Below, in pieces: positions 8,551-17,882 of a DNA stretch of 64,000 nucleotides. The notes beneath the pieces were generated by a model that had not been told where the DNA came from, did no database searches, and saw only the letters and a program-made list of their open reading frames with translations. Positions within the stretch are counted from its first letter, which is position 1, and each line of letters opens with the position of its first letter. The DNA is from CAVPDA01 sp963702495 (GTDB taxonomy: Bacteria; Pseudomonadota; Gammaproteobacteria; Burkholderiales; Rhodocyclaceae). The DNA lies in assembly GCA_963702495.1 (NCBI GenBank), contig CAVPDA010000010.1:62001-126000 (forward strand), written 5' to 3'. The translations under genes and the position numbers were made by a program.

Positions 8551-8811
8551 ATGAAGTTCAACGTGACGATCGACTTGAAGCAGGGCCGAGGAAGTGCGGG
8601 CAGACCACATGTATCCGCAATCGGTTCCAGGCGCGCAATAACGTGGTCCCCTGTTAAAGGCAAAGCCCTTCTCGTATACCTCGATAAGCGCAAACTGCCG
8701 GCCGCTCCCGCGCTCGAAGCGGCTCCTCCCCCATCGGCTCAGGCAACCGCGCCCCCCCGCCCTGCAACGAAGAGGACAAGGCGACCTATAACGGGAAAAC
8801 CCGAGGCGTAA
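8551..8811 (+). CDS. Hypothetical basic protein
   Basis: An 86-residue frame starting MKFNVTIDLKQGRGSAGRPH behind an aaggcgg ribosome site. The N-terminal half looks folded (alternating beta-type residues). The C-terminal half is an alanine/proline/lysine-rich tail (RPATKRTRRPITGK). I do not recognise it. Codon usage resembles the neighbours. It may be the cassette's main gene, or a fortuitous frame. From 8812 to 8961 I see no gene. Confidence 0.35.
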   Translation: MKFNVTIDLKQGRGSAGRPHVSAIGSRRAITWSPVKGKALLVYLDKRKLPAAPALEAAPPPSAQATAPPRPATKRTRRPITGKPEA

Positions 8812-8961
8812 CCCTACAGTCAGCCGGACCGCCAGCAGGCTACGTTCGCAGGTTCCCTCCGCCTTGCGAACTCCGGCCGCCGGTCACCACGAACGTTCGG
8901 CACCTTGAAGCGCCGTCGCCGTTCCATTGACATCATGTAGCCGCATGGCTACAGTGGCACC

Positions 8962-9258
8962 GTGATCGAAATTCGCAAGACCGATGTCTTCGCTCGGTGG
9001 CTCGACGGCCTGCGCGACATCCGAGCCCGGGCTCGTGTTCAAGCCAGGATCGAACGGCTTGCCGCCGGAAACCCGGGCGATGCTGAACCGGTCGGCGAAG
9101 GTGTATCGGAGCTGCGAATCGACTATGGCCCTGGTTACCGGGTTTATTTCAGGAAACGAGGGCATGAGCTGATCATCCTCCTGGCCGGCGGCGACAAGAG
9201 CACCCAGGCCAAGGACATCAAGACCGCCTTGCGCCTCGCGCGCAACCTTTCGGAGTAG
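8962..9258 (+). CDS. RelE/ParE-superfamily toxin (HigB-like)
   Basis: A 98-residue protein starting at GTG. It reads MIEIRKTDVFARWLDGLRD, then RARVQARIERLAAGNPGD, ELRIDYGPGYRVYF and ILLAGGDKSTQAKDIKTAL, the signature of the addiction-module killer group of RelE/ParE toxins. Such toxins usually cleave mRNA at the ribosome; the subgroup is often paired with a HigA-like antidote, as here. The antitoxin starts 5 bp after the toxin stop, so the toxin comes first (higBA order). The pair follows the cassette array, where toxin-antitoxin genes are common stabilisers. Confidence 0.85.
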   Translation: MIEIRKTDVFARWLDGLRDIRARARVQARIERLAAGNPGDAEPVGEGVSELRIDYGPGYRVYFRKRGHELIILLAGGDKSTQAKDIKTALRLARNLSE

Positions 9259-9263
9259 TCGCT

Positions 9264-9563
9264 ATGGCCAAGACCGCTACCACACGCTACGACGTTGCCG
9301 AACACCTCAGGACCCCGGAGGAAATGGCCGCATACCTCGAAGCCTGTCTCGAAGAGGCGGACGGAGACGCCGCTTTCATCGCCAAGGCCATTGGCGACAT
9401 CGCCCGTGCCAAAGGCATGGCGCAGGTTGCACGAGATGCCGGGCTGTCCCGCGAGAGCCTCTACAAGGCGCTGTCCGGCGAACGCAGCCCGGACTTCGAT
9501 ACCATCCTCAAAGTCATCGGAGCATTGGGACTCAAGCTGCATGCCAAAGCCAGCGATGGCTGA
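9264..9563 (+). CDS. HigA-like addiction-module antidote
   Basis: A 99-residue protein of the putative addiction-module antidote family. The N-terminal segment reads YDVAEHLRTPEEMAAYLEAC. The helix-turn-helix is GMAQVARDAGLSRESLYKAL (about residues 52-72), followed by SPDFDTILKVIGALGLKL. It would neutralise the toxin and repress the shared promoter upstream of 8962. It is translated from an ATG 5 bp after the toxin stop. Both genes look intact. Confidence 0.88.
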   Translation: MAKTATTRYDVAEHLRTPEEMAAYLEACLEEADGDAAFIAKAIGDIARAKGMAQVARDAGLSRESLYKALSGERSPDFDTILKVIGALGLKLHAKASDG

Positions 9564-9613
9564 CGCAGTCTGCTGTCAGGCGCGGCTGGGACAGCAGAAG
9601 GCCATCGCCCCGG

Positions 9614-11824
9614 CTACCCCCGCCGCGCACTCATGACGCTGGGAATCCCCGCCACCAGCTTGAGCGTGCGGGCGAGCTGCGGCACGCCGGTGATCTCGAC
9701 CGTGAACTGCATCCGCGCCTGACCGCTGCGGGACAGGGTATTGACGGCGGTGACGTTGATCTTCTCCCGCGACAGCACTTCAGTGATGTCGCGCAGCAGG
9801 CCCTGGCGGTCCACCGCTTCCACCAGGATGTCGGCCGGATAGACCGCCGCCTGCTCGCCGGCCTGGGGCCGAACCGCCTCGCCCCATTCCGCGCTGATGA
9901 CGCGCTCCGGGTTGCGCCGCATCATGTTCGCGAAGTTGGAGCAGTCGGCGCGGTGCACCGAGACGCCCTTGCCGCGGGTGACGAAGCCGCGGATGGCATC
10001 CGGCGGCGCCGGCTTGCAGCAGCGGCCGAGCTGGGTCAGGAGCTTGCCGACGCCCACCACCAGGACGCGATCGCCGGAATCGGCGGCGCGGCTCTTGCGC
10101 GTCTGGATCTGCGGCTCGGCGGGGGGCTCCTCCGGCGCGCCGCGCAGCGCCACCTGGATCGCGCGCGGACCGAGTTCGTTGCGCGCCGCGCCGAGGAACA
10201 GCGCCTCGGCATTGGCGAAGCCGAGCTTGCCGGCGAGCGCGTCGATGTTGGCCTGGGTCTGTCCTTCGCGCTGCAACTCGCGCAGCACGATCGCGCGGCC
10301 CTGCGACAGAGTCTCCGATTCCTCGAGGACCGCGAACCAGCGCTTGGCCTTGGCCCGGGCATGCGAGGTGGCGAGGTAGCCGAGTTGGGGGTTGAGCCAG
10401 TCGCGCGACGGACCGCCCTGCTTGGCGGAGACGATCTCCACCCGCTGGCCGCTGGCGAGCGGCGTGTTGAGCGGCACCAGATGGCCGTCCACCTTGGCGC
10501 CGCGGCAGCGGTGGCCGAGATCGGTGTGCACGCGGTAGGCGAAATCGATCGGCGTCGCCCCGCGCGGCAGATCGATCACGCGCCCCTGCGGCGTCAGCAC
10601 GTAGAGGGTGTCGTCGAGGGCGGCGCGCTTGTAGTGCTCGACCCAGTCGGCGGCGTCGGTGACCTCGTCGCGCCACGACAGCAGCTGCCGCAGCAGCGCG
10701 ATCTTGTCGTCGTAGGCGCCGCCGGCCGGCCCGGCATTCTCCTTGTAGCGCCAGTGGGCGGCCACGCCCAGCTCGGCGTGCTGATGCATCTCCCAGGTAC
10801 GGATCTGCACCTCCAGCGAGCGGCCGTCGCCGGCGATGACGGCGGTATGGAGCGAGCGGTAGTCGTTGCCCTTGGGATTGGAGATGTAGTCGTCGAACTC
10901 CTTGGGGATAGGCTGCCAGATCTGGTGCACCACGCCCAAGGCGGTGTAGCAGTCCTTCACCTGATCGACGATCACCCGCAGGGCGCGCACGTCATACACC
11001 TCGGAGAAGTCGAGGTGCTTGGCGTGCATCTTGTTCCAGATGCTGTAGATGTGCTTGGGCCGGCCATAGACCTCGGCCTCGATGCCCAGCGCCGCCAATT
11101 CGCCCTTGAGGCGGGCGACGGCGTCGACGATGAACTGCTCGCGCTCGACGCGGCGCTCGTCCAGTTGCTTGGCGATGCGCTTGTAGGTCTCCGGCTCGAT
11201 GAAGCGGAACGACAGGTCCTCCAGTTCCCACTTGAGCTGCCACACGCCGAGGCGGTTGGCGAGCGGCGCGTAAATGTCGAGACTCTCCCGCGCCAGCGCC
11301 TGGCGTTCCTCGCCCGGATGTTCGGTGAAATAGCGCAGCGTCTGGGCGCGGGAGGCAAGCCGCAGCAGCACGACGCGGATGTCCTCCACCATCGCCAGCA
11401 GCATCTTGCGCAGGGTTTCGGTCTGGGCCTTGATCTCCGAGGTGGTGGCATCGTCGCGGGTGCGGGTGACGAGGCGCAGGCCGTTGAGCCGGTTGAGCCC
11501 CTGCACCAGAATCGCCACATGGCTGCCGAACTCCTGCTCGATGCGCTCGTCGGCATCGTCCAAGTGCTCGAAAACCGCGAACAGCAAGGCCGCCAGCCGT
11601 GTCTCCACGTCGAGCCGCAGGGAAGCGACGACGAGCGCCATGCCCAGCACGTGGTGCCAGATGGACTCGCCGGTGCCCAAGGTCTTGCCGCGGTAGAGGG
11701 GCTCGACCAGGGCATAGGCGCGCTGCAGGCGGTCGCGGGATTCCGGCGGCAGGCCTTCGCCGATGAGATCGAACGGGTCCTGCTCCGTGGCCGGCTTGGC
11801 GATGGAATGGGTGACGGAGACCAT
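9614..11824 (-). CDS. relA: RelA (p)ppGpp synthetase
   Basis: A 736-residue RelA/SpoT-family protein. The order is a degenerate HD-like region (residues 20-190), a synthetase domain (about 240-370), TGS (TLYVLTPQGRVIDLPRGATP, from about 408), a conserved-cysteine region and a C-terminal ACT domain (from about 660). The hydrolase HD pair is missing (FAVFEHLDDAD in its place). The synthetase loop has EFDD at about residue 310, the EXDD signature of synthesis-only RelA as opposed to the RXKD of bifunctional enzymes. It should therefore make ppGpp at starved ribosomes and not hydrolyse it. I chose ATG 11824 (MVSVTHSIAKPA). The frame extends 30 codons upstream without homology. Confidence 0.93.
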   Translation of the reverse strand: MVSVTHSIAKPATEQDPFDLIGEGLPPESRDRLQRAYALVEPLYRGKTLGTGESIWHHVLGMALVVASLRLDVETRLAALLFAVFEHLDDADERIEQEFGSHVAILVQGLNRLNGLRLVTRTRDDATTSEIKAQTETLRKMLLAMVEDIRVVLLRLASRAQTLRYFTEHPGEERQALARESLDIYAPLANRLGVWQLKWELEDLSFRFIEPETYKRIAKQLDERRVEREQFIVDAVARLKGELAALGIEAEVYGRPKHIYSIWNKMHAKHLDFSEVYDVRALRVIVDQVKDCYTALGVVHQIWQPIPKEFDDYISNPKGNDYRSLHTAVIAGDGRSLEVQIRTWEMHQHAELGVAAHWRYKENAGPAGGAYDDKIALLRQLLSWRDEVTDAADWVEHYKRAALDDTLYVLTPQGRVIDLPRGATPIDFAYRVHTDLGHRCRGAKVDGHLVPLNTPLASGQRVEIVSAKQGGPSRDWLNPQLGYLATSHARAKAKRWFAVLEESETLSQGRAIVLRELQREGQTQANIDALAGKLGFANAEALFLGAARNELGPRAIQVALRGAPEEPPAEPQIQTRKSRAADSGDRVLVVGVGKLLTQLGRCCKPAPPDAIRGFVTRGKGVSVHRADCSNFANMMRRNPERVISAEWGEAVRPQAGEQAAVYPADILVEAVDRQGLLRDITEVLSREKINVTAVNTLSRSGQARMQFTVEITGVPQLARTLKLVAGIPSVMSARRG

Positions 11825-11978
11825 GTCGCGATTATCCCATGACGCCCGGAAGATTGAAGTACCCCGACCCGCTGCGCTGCGTACTTTGCTGGCGGGCGGC
11901 TCGCGCTCTATCATCTCGTGCGCATCCGCCCGCCCGCAGCGGTGATTCCATCTCCCATAGACCCGTTCCCACCGCCCG

Positions 11979-12770
11979 ATGTTCTCCCGGATACGAAACT
12001 GGCGGCGTCAGCGCACCGCCCGCGGCTACCAGGTCAGCGCCGACGCCTGGGCGGCAGCCGAAAGCCGGTTGCCGTTTCTCGATTACCTGCCGCCGGCAGA
12101 CCGGCCGCGGCTGCGCCAACTGGCGCTCGAGTTCCTCGCTGAAAAGGAGATGACGGGCGCCCACGGCTTTCACCTCAGCGACCCGATTCGCCTGTGCATC
12201 GCGCTCCAGGCCTGCCTGCCGATCCTCAACCTGGGGCTGGACTGGTACCGCGGCTGGGTCGGCGTCATCGTCTATCCGGGCGATTTCGTGATCCCGCGCG
12301 AGATGGTGGACGAAGCCGGCGTGGTGCATGAGTTCGACGACGCGGTGCTGGGCGAGGCCTGGGAGGGCGGCCCGGTGCTGCTGTCGTGGCTGGACGAGCC
12401 GCAGGCGGGCGACCGCATCAACGTGGTGATTCACGAGTTCGCCCACAAGCTGGACATGCTGGACGGCAGCGTGGACGGCATGCCGCCGCTGCACGAGGGC
12501 ATGAGCCCGCGCGCCTGGCGCGAGGCTTTCGAGGGCGACTACCGGGATTTCCGCGCCTACGTTGACCGCGGCAACGATACCTGGCTCGATTCCTACGCCG
12601 CCGAACATCCGTCCGAGTTCTTCGCCGTCATTGCCGAAGCGTTTTTCGAGACGCCGCTTTGGCTGCAGGAGGACTTTCCCGCCGTGTACGAACAGTTGAA
12701 GCTCTTTTTCCGCCAGGACCCGGCGGCCGGCGAGGCCAGCCTTCCCCCGCGGGATGGCGATGCCGCCTGA
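11979..12770 (+). CDS. mtfA: MtfA-type zinc peptidase
   Basis: A 263-residue cytoplasmic zinc-dependent peptidase of the MtfA (Mlc titration factor) family. The metalloprotease motif is VIHEFAHKLDMLDG (HEXXH at about residue 151) and the third ligand region is PSEFFAVIAEAFFE. Conserved family blocks include FLAEKEMTGAHGF and GVIVYPGDFVIPRE. In E. coli MtfA binds the repressor Mlc and has aminopeptidase activity. It is divergent from relA with a 154-bp gap that must hold both promoters. Confidence 0.9.
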   Translation: MFSRIRNWRRQRTARGYQVSADAWAAAESRLPFLDYLPPADRPRLRQLALEFLAEKEMTGAHGFHLSDPIRLCIALQACLPILNLGLDWYRGWVGVIVYPGDFVIPREMVDEAGVVHEFDDAVLGEAWEGGPVLLSWLDEPQAGDRINVVIHEFAHKLDMLDGSVDGMPPLHEGMSPRAWREAFEGDYRDFRAYVDRGNDTWLDSYAAEHPSEFFAVIAEAFFETPLWLQEDFPAVYEQLKLFFRQDPAAGEASLPPRDGDAA

Positions 12771-12791
12771 CGCAGGCGCCCCGGCCGCGCC

Positions 12792-13604
12792 TCAGGCGAT
12801 TGCAGCCACGAAGCGCACGATGGCGTCGAACGTCGCCTCCGGCTGATCCCGGTGGGGCGAATGGCGGCAGTCGGCGAGTTCGAGCAATTCGACCCTGCGC
12901 GTCTGGCGCGCGATGGCTTCGAGTTGCGCCATCGTCCCGTACTCGTCGTCCTCGCCCTGGATGGCGAAGACCGGGCAGCGGATCGCCGGCAGGTAGTCCT
13001 CGATGTTCCACAGGCGGAATTCACCGCTCAGCCAGATGTCGGCCCAGGCGCGAAAGATCGCGTCGCCGTCGCGGTGGTAGCGCCCCAGCCGCAGGCGCAG
13101 GTCGCTCGCAATCCACGCCTCCAACGCGCGTCGGATGCCTTGCAGGGCAAGGTCCTCGACGAAGACGTGGGGCGCCATGGCCACCACGCCCGCCACCTCC
13201 CACTGCCCGTCGCCGGCGTGGACCAGCGCGATCGAGGCGCCGTCGCTGTGGCCGATCAGCAGCGGCCGCAGGATGCGCAACTTCTGCAGCAATTCCGGCA
13301 GCACCACCAGGGCTTCACGATGGAGATATTGCGGCGCGCGCGGCCCCTGCAGCGGCGCGGACTGGCCGTGGCCGTGGCGCGAGTAGACCAGCGTCTGGCA
13401 GCCGGTGGAGGCCGCCACGCGTGCCGGAAAGTCGCGCCACAGCGCGATGCAGCCGAGCCCTTCGTGCAGGAACACCAGCGTCGGCCGGTTCGTCTGGTGG
13501 GCGGGAAGCAGCCGATATTCGAGGTCGTGGCCGGCGACGTTGATGAACTGGACCGGCGCCACCTGCGGCCACGGCGGCGGTCGGCCGAGATCGTGGACGG
13601 TCAC
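12792..13604 (-). CDS. Alpha/beta hydrolase
   Basis: A 270-residue alpha/beta-fold hydrolase without a signal peptide. The oxyanion region is LVFLHEGLG, the nucleophile elbow is GHSDGA (Ser near residue 123) and the acid/histidine end is QGEDDEYG with CRHSPHRDQ. The GHSDGA elbow is shared with a group of betaproteobacterial hydrolases next to comEC-like genes; the substrate is unknown. It lies 16 bp downstream of the second hydrolase gene on the same strand and is probably co-transcribed with it. Confidence 0.8.
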   Translation of the reverse strand: MTVHDLGRPPPWPQVAPVQFINVAGHDLEYRLLPAHQTNRPTLVFLHEGLGCIALWRDFPARVAASTGCQTLVYSRHGHGQSAPLQGPRAPQYLHREALVVLPELLQKLRILRPLLIGHSDGASIALVHAGDGQWEVAGVVAMAPHVFVEDLALQGIRRALEAWIASDLRLRLGRYHRDGDAIFRAWADIWLSGEFRLWNIEDYLPAIRCPVFAIQGEDDEYGTMAQLEAIARQTRRVELLELADCRHSPHRDQPEATFDAIVRFVAAIA

Positions 13605-13620
13605 GGGCGCATCCCCGCTC

Positions 13621-14469
13621 TCAACGGGCCAGCAGGAAATCGCGCACCGCCCCGATCTGAAACTCGTCCATCAACATCGGCGCATGCCCCACGTTGGGAA
13701 CCTCCACCAGTCTCGCCTTCGGTCCGCGCTGTGCCATTTCCAGCGCCGTGTCGTGCAGCAACAGGTCGGACTGGGCGCCACGCAGCAGCAGGGTGGGAAC
13801 GTGCACCGTGTCGTAGAGCGGCCACAGGTTCACGTCCTCGTCCCCCATCGCCTTGCGGAACGGTTCGCCGATGGCCGGATCGTAGGTCATCTCGTAGCCC
13901 CCGCCGGCTGCCGGACGCACGGCATGCACCGTGAGATGCCGCCACTGGGCGTCGGTGAGGGCACCGAAGGTAGCGGCGACGAAGCGGATATAGGCCTCCG
14001 CCTGCTCGATGGAGGCGAAGGTCGGCGCCTTGCCCACGTACTCGCCGATGCGCTTGATGGAGGAGGCGGTGATGAGCGGCCCGACGTCGTTCAACACCAG
14101 GCGCGTGATCGGCGTGTTCTCCTGCGCCGCCAGCGCCATGCCGATCAGTCCTCCCATCGAGGTGCCGACCCAGTGAACCTGCTCGACGTCGAGGCGGGCG
14201 ATCAGCGTCACCATGTCCCCGGCATAGAGCGGCAGGTGGTAGTCGTCCGCCACCTTGAGCCGGTCGCTGCGTCCGCGCCCGACCACGTCCGGGCACACCA
14301 CGCGGTAGCGGTCGGCCAGGGCCTGTGCCAGGAAATCGAAATCGCGGCCGTTGCGGGTCAGGCCATGCACGCAGATCAGCACGCGCGGATTGGCGGCATC
14401 GCCCCACTCCGTATAGGCCATGCGGTGCAGCCCATGCGGGCCGAGGCATTGAACCGTGCGTTGGCGCAT
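13621..14469 (-). CDS. Alpha/beta hydrolase
   Basis: A 282-residue alpha/beta hydrolase: ICVHGLTRNGRDFD (oxyanion HG), VGRGRSD, nucleophile elbow GTSMGG (Ser near residue 105) and C-terminal NVGHAPML (catalytic His). The ATG at 14469 is chosen because an AAAGGAGC site lies 5-8 bp upstream; an ATG seven codons earlier lacks one. It precedes the other hydrolase gene on the same strand, 16 bp apart. Nothing in sequence or context fixes the substrate. Confidence 0.82.
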   Translation of the reverse strand: MRQRTVQCLGPHGLHRMAYTEWGDAANPRVLICVHGLTRNGRDFDFLAQALADRYRVVCPDVVGRGRSDRLKVADDYHLPLYAGDMVTLIARLDVEQVHWVGTSMGGLIGMALAAQENTPITRLVLNDVGPLITASSIKRIGEYVGKAPTFASIEQAEAYIRFVAATFGALTDAQWRHLTVHAVRPAAGGGYEMTYDPAIGEPFRKAMGDEDVNLWPLYDTVHVPTLLLRGAQSDLLLHDTALEMAQRGPKARLVEVPNVGHAPMLMDEFQIGAVRDFLLAR

Positions 14470-14541
14470 CTGGGCTCCTTTCCTTTGCACGCCCGAAGTC
14501 TAACCCGGATCGTTGACGACGAAGAGCGCCGGCGACGCGAG

Positions 14542-16878
14542 TTACCCGCCGTGCCAGTAGCGACGCGACCGTTCCCGCTCGCGGACCACCGCCGAGGCAT
14601 CGGGTGCGATCAGGAGCGTGACCGCGCCGTCTCGATCGGTGCGCAGCAGGCGGGCGCCGGTCGCCACGTAGCGTGCGACGACCTCGGGATGGGGATGACG
14701 GAAGCGGCTGCGATAGCCGACGGGGAAAATGACCGTCCTGGCCTGCACGGCGGCGACGAAATCCGCAGAGGACGAACTGCGGCTGCCGTGATGGGGGGCG
14801 ACCAGGTAATCGGCACGCAGCGGCTGCGCGGCGAGCCGCACCTCGCTCGCCCCCTCGACGTCCGCCGCCAGCAGCAGCGTGCCCCCCGGCGCCTCGACCT
14901 TGAGCACGCAACTCATGTCGTTGCTCTTGCGCGGCGGCTTGTCGTAGTCGGCGGCCGGCGGGTGCAATACCTCGAAGCGCACGCCGTCCCACTCCCAGTG
15001 TTGACCGCCGATGCAGCGCCGCTGCGTCACCGGTGCGGCGCGCAACGGGTCGTCGTCGGGCAGCGAACTGGCCAGCCAGGCCACCGGCAGCGCTCCGAGA
15101 ACGCTCGCCGCGCCGCCGGCATGATCATTGTCCTGATGGCTGACGACGAGACCGTCCAGACGCTGCACGCCGAGTGCCCGCAGGTAGGGCAGGACGATGC
15201 GCTCGCCGCTGTCGCTGTCGGCGGAGAACTGCGGTCCGGCATCGTAGAGCAGGTCATGGCTCGCCGTCTGCAAATGCACGGCCAGTCCCTGGCCGACATC
15301 GAGGGTGGTGACGCGCAACTCGCCCGGTTCCGGCCGCGGCGGCGGCGTGAGCAGCAGCGGCAGCATCAACATCGCACCCACCCAGCGCGCCGGAACGCCG
15401 CGCGGCAGCAAGAGCCAGATGCAGCCGATCACGGCGACGACGACCGCCCAGGCGGCCGGCGCCGGCTGCTGCCACACTGCGACGGGAAGTTCCGCCAGCC
15501 AGCCGAGAAACGCCATCAACAGTGCCAGGATCCAGTGTGCCAGCCACAGCAGGGGATCGAAGGGAATGAGGGCGGCCAGCAGCGCCAGCGGCGTCACCAC
15601 CAGACTCACCAGGGGAATCGCCACCGCATTGGTCAGCGGCGAGATCAGGGAAAACTGCTGAAAAAGGGCCAGCAGCGCGGGAACCATGCCCAGAGTCACC
15701 GCCCATTGCGCCCGGCCCCAGGTGGCCAGCCAGTGCTGGCGCCCGACGCGTCCGCTGCCGACCTGGAACAGCAGTGCCACCGCCCCGAAGGAGAGCCAGA
15801 ATCCGGCCGACATCACGGCCCACGGATCGATCAGCAGCACCACCAGCAGCGCCAGCAGCAGCACGCGACTGGGCGCGGTGGTGCGCCGCAGCCAGAGCGC
15901 GGCGGCGACCACGCTCAGCATGTAGAGGGTGCGCTGGGCCGGCACGCCGAAACCGGAAAGCAGGGTGTAGGCCAAGGCGGCCAGCCAGCCGGTCGCCACC
16001 CCCGCCTGCTGCGCCGGCAGCCGCAAGGCGAGCGCCGGTACGCGCCGCCACAGGCCGGCGGCGAGCCAGTACACGAGCCCCGCCACCATGGTCACGTGCA
16101 GGCCGGAAATCGACATCAGGTGCGTTGTCCCGGTGCGGTTGAAGAGCCGCCACTTGTCGGCGTCGATGGCGTGCTGGTCGCCCACCGCCAGCGCCACCAG
16201 CACGCCGGCGAATTCCGCTTCGGGCAGCGCCGCGGCGAAGCGCTCGCGGATGCGCTCGCGCAGGCGCTCCACCAGCGTGCCCGGCCGCGCCGCGAATTCG
16301 TCGAGCCGCTCGTTGGGCAGGCGCGACCGGACGTAGCCGGTGGCGCGTATGCCGCGCTCGAACAGCCATGCTTCGTAGTCAAAGCCATGCGGATTGGCGT
16401 TGCCGTGGGGCCGCTTCAGGCGCACCGTGAGCCGCCAGCGTTCGCCGGCATGCACCTCGCGAAACAGCTGCCATTCCTCCTCGCGCTGGCCGCGGTACCA
16501 GGCCAGGGAAATTCGCTGCGGCACCCGTGCCTGCGCCCGCTCCACCTCGAAATCGAAGCGCAGGCCGCGGTCGAATTCCTGCGGCAGTCCGCTCACGACA
16601 CCGACGACCTCGATATCCCGGCCTTCGTTTTCGAGCGGCAGCGTGTCGGCCAACTGCAGTTGCCCGCGCGCGCTGGCGAACAGAAAGCCGAGGGCGAAGA
16701 CCGCGACCGCCGCGATCACGCGCGCCGCGCCGGGCACCCGTCCGCGCAGCGCCGCGGCCAGCGCCGATGTCACCGCCACGGCGGCGGCGAGCCAGCCCAG
16801 TTCGCGCCAGCTCAGGAGTTCGGCCTGCTGCTGGGTGAGCCAGATGCCCGCAGCGAAGGATAGGATGAGAGCGCGCAA
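14542..16878 (-). CDS. comEC: ComEC/Rec2 DNA-uptake channel
   Basis: A 778-residue inner-membrane protein of the ComEC/Rec2 family, which carries single-stranded DNA across the inner membrane in natural transformation. The N-terminal DUF4131/OB-like periplasmic domain spans about 25-180. The competence membrane domain (about 215-490) contains MSISGLHVTM and GFGVPAQRT. The C-terminal metallo-beta-lactamase-like domain (about 510-765) has the metal-binding motif SHQDNDHAGG and the later PHHGSRSSSS. All conserved metal ligands that I can see are present, so nuclease-like activity is plausible. The gene is full length. The window contains no other competence gene. Confidence 0.93.
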   Translation of the reverse strand: MRALILSFAAGIWLTQQQAELLSWRELGWLAAAVAVTSALAAALRGRVPGAARVIAAVAVFALGFLFASARGQLQLADTLPLENEGRDIEVVGVVSGLPQEFDRGLRFDFEVERAQARVPQRISLAWYRGQREEEWQLFREVHAGERWRLTVRLKRPHGNANPHGFDYEAWLFERGIRATGYVRSRLPNERLDEFAARPGTLVERLRERIRERFAAALPEAEFAGVLVALAVGDQHAIDADKWRLFNRTGTTHLMSISGLHVTMVAGLVYWLAAGLWRRVPALALRLPAQQAGVATGWLAALAYTLLSGFGVPAQRTLYMLSVVAAALWLRRTTAPSRVLLLALLVVLLIDPWAVMSAGFWLSFGAVALLFQVGSGRVGRQHWLATWGRAQWAVTLGMVPALLALFQQFSLISPLTNAVAIPLVSLVVTPLALLAALIPFDPLLWLAHWILALLMAFLGWLAELPVAVWQQPAPAAWAVVVAVIGCIWLLLPRGVPARWVGAMLMLPLLLTPPPRPEPGELRVTTLDVGQGLAVHLQTASHDLLYDAGPQFSADSDSGERIVLPYLRALGVQRLDGLVVSHQDNDHAGGAASVLGALPVAWLASSLPDDDPLRAAPVTQRRCIGGQHWEWDGVRFEVLHPPAADYDKPPRKSNDMSCVLKVEAPGGTLLLAADVEGASEVRLAAQPLRADYLVAPHHGSRSSSSADFVAAVQARTVIFPVGYRSRFRHPHPEVVARYVATGARLLRTDRDGAVTLLIAPDASAVVRERERSRRYWHGG

Positions 16879-16988
16879 GGGAGGTGTCGCAAGGATTCAG
16901 GCGCCGTCCCGGGTCGCCGGCAATGCGTTCGGCGAGCCGGCCGGACCGATTCCGATAGCTCCGGCAGACGACGCGCGGCGCGTCCGGG

Positions 16989-17852
16989 TCACCCCGGGGG
17001 ACAGTTTTCCGCCCGGCGGTAGCCCGCGCGCTCCGCTGCGGCGGCGCCGGGAAACGGCACCCGGAACTGCTCGGCGACTTTGGCATAGCCGGGGCAGCTG
17101 CGCAGATGGTAGGTCTGGGTTCGCTTGTTGCCGATCACCGGCTCCCCCGCGGGCGCCGGGGCCTGCCCGTAACGGTAGGCCGCCACCCCGCCGACCGCGA
17201 CGGCGACCGCCGCCAGCGCGCCGACGATGATGCCGGTGCGGGAACGGTTCGCCGGCGGCGCCCGGTCCGGCGCGGCGCCCTCGTCCGGTCGCGGCACATT
17301 CGACGCTCCGGCCGGACCGCCGCTCGCGGCACCGGCCCCGGATCCAGGCGCCGCCGGTCCGGCGGTCGCGCCTCCCGCATCCGAGCGCGCCGCCCCCACG
17401 TGCGGCCCGAGCGCCTTGATCAGCACCTGGACATCGGACTCCCAGCGCGCATGGGTCAGCTCGACTGCGTTGCGGTAGGCCAGCTCTGCGAGATCCTGCG
17501 GCAACTGGTCGGCGCGCGGCATGGCGGCGCCGTGCACCAGCACCGGGATCACCGGAATGTCCCGCTTCAGGGCCGATCCGGTCTCCAGGCGCACGAAATC
17601 GCCCGGGTCGTCGAGCCGCCTGCGACCGGACTCATCCCTGGCCTCGATCCAGCTCTTGCCGATCAGCGTCAGCAGGACGCCGCAGGAGGCGACCTGCTGG
17701 TCGATGACACGGCGAAAATCCCGCCCCGGCTCGATGGCGACCACATCCATGAATACCGAGTCCTTGCCGAAATGTTCCGCCAGGTCCTCGTAGAGGCGAC
17801 CGGCGTGACCTTCGCTGTCCTCCCTGCGATAGCTGATGAAGATTCCGCGCAT
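16989..17852 (-). CDS. TIR-domain protein with membrane segment and Ada-like zinc domain
   Basis: A 287-residue protein. Residues 1-150 form a TIR domain (MRGIFISYRREDSEGHAGRL; KDSVFMDV; FVRLETGSAL, where Glu90 is at the usual NADase position). A Gly/Ala/Pro-rich linker leads to one membrane helix (about 206-228). The last 50 residues form a small Cys/His module (TYHLRSCPGYAKV ... AGYRRAENCP) resembling Ada-type metal-binding domains. Many bacterial TIR proteins deplete NAD+ on phage infection; I infer such a role here and cannot prove it. It lies 30 bp downstream of the peptidoglycan-binding gene on the same strand, so the two are likely one operon. Confidence 0.8.
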   Translation of the reverse strand: MRGIFISYRREDSEGHAGRLYEDLAEHFGKDSVFMDVVAIEPGRDFRRVIDQQVASCGVLLTLIGKSWIEARDESGRRRLDDPGDFVRLETGSALKRDIPVIPVLVHGAAMPRADQLPQDLAELAYRNAVELTHARWESDVQVLIKALGPHVGAARSDAGGATAGPAAPGSGAGAASGGPAGASNVPRPDEGAAPDRAPPANRSRTGIIVGALAAVAVAVGGVAAYRYGQAPAPAGEPVIGNKRTQTYHLRSCPGYAKVAEQFRVPFPGAAAAERAGYRRAENCPPG

Positions 17853-17882
17853 CGTTCACCCCGTCGGATCGAGCGGCGCCGT

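Noticed and set aside
9953..11842. Long plus-strand frame opposite relA
   Set aside because: Shadow of relA codon bias; no recognisable motif and no ribosome site.
13405..16863. A very long open frame (over 1,100 codons) on the plus strand opposite comEC
   Set aside because: It is the antisense of comEC and the hydrolase genes in a GC-rich genome; composition is His/Arg/Gln-rich with no domain, whereas comEC on the other strand has all family motifs.
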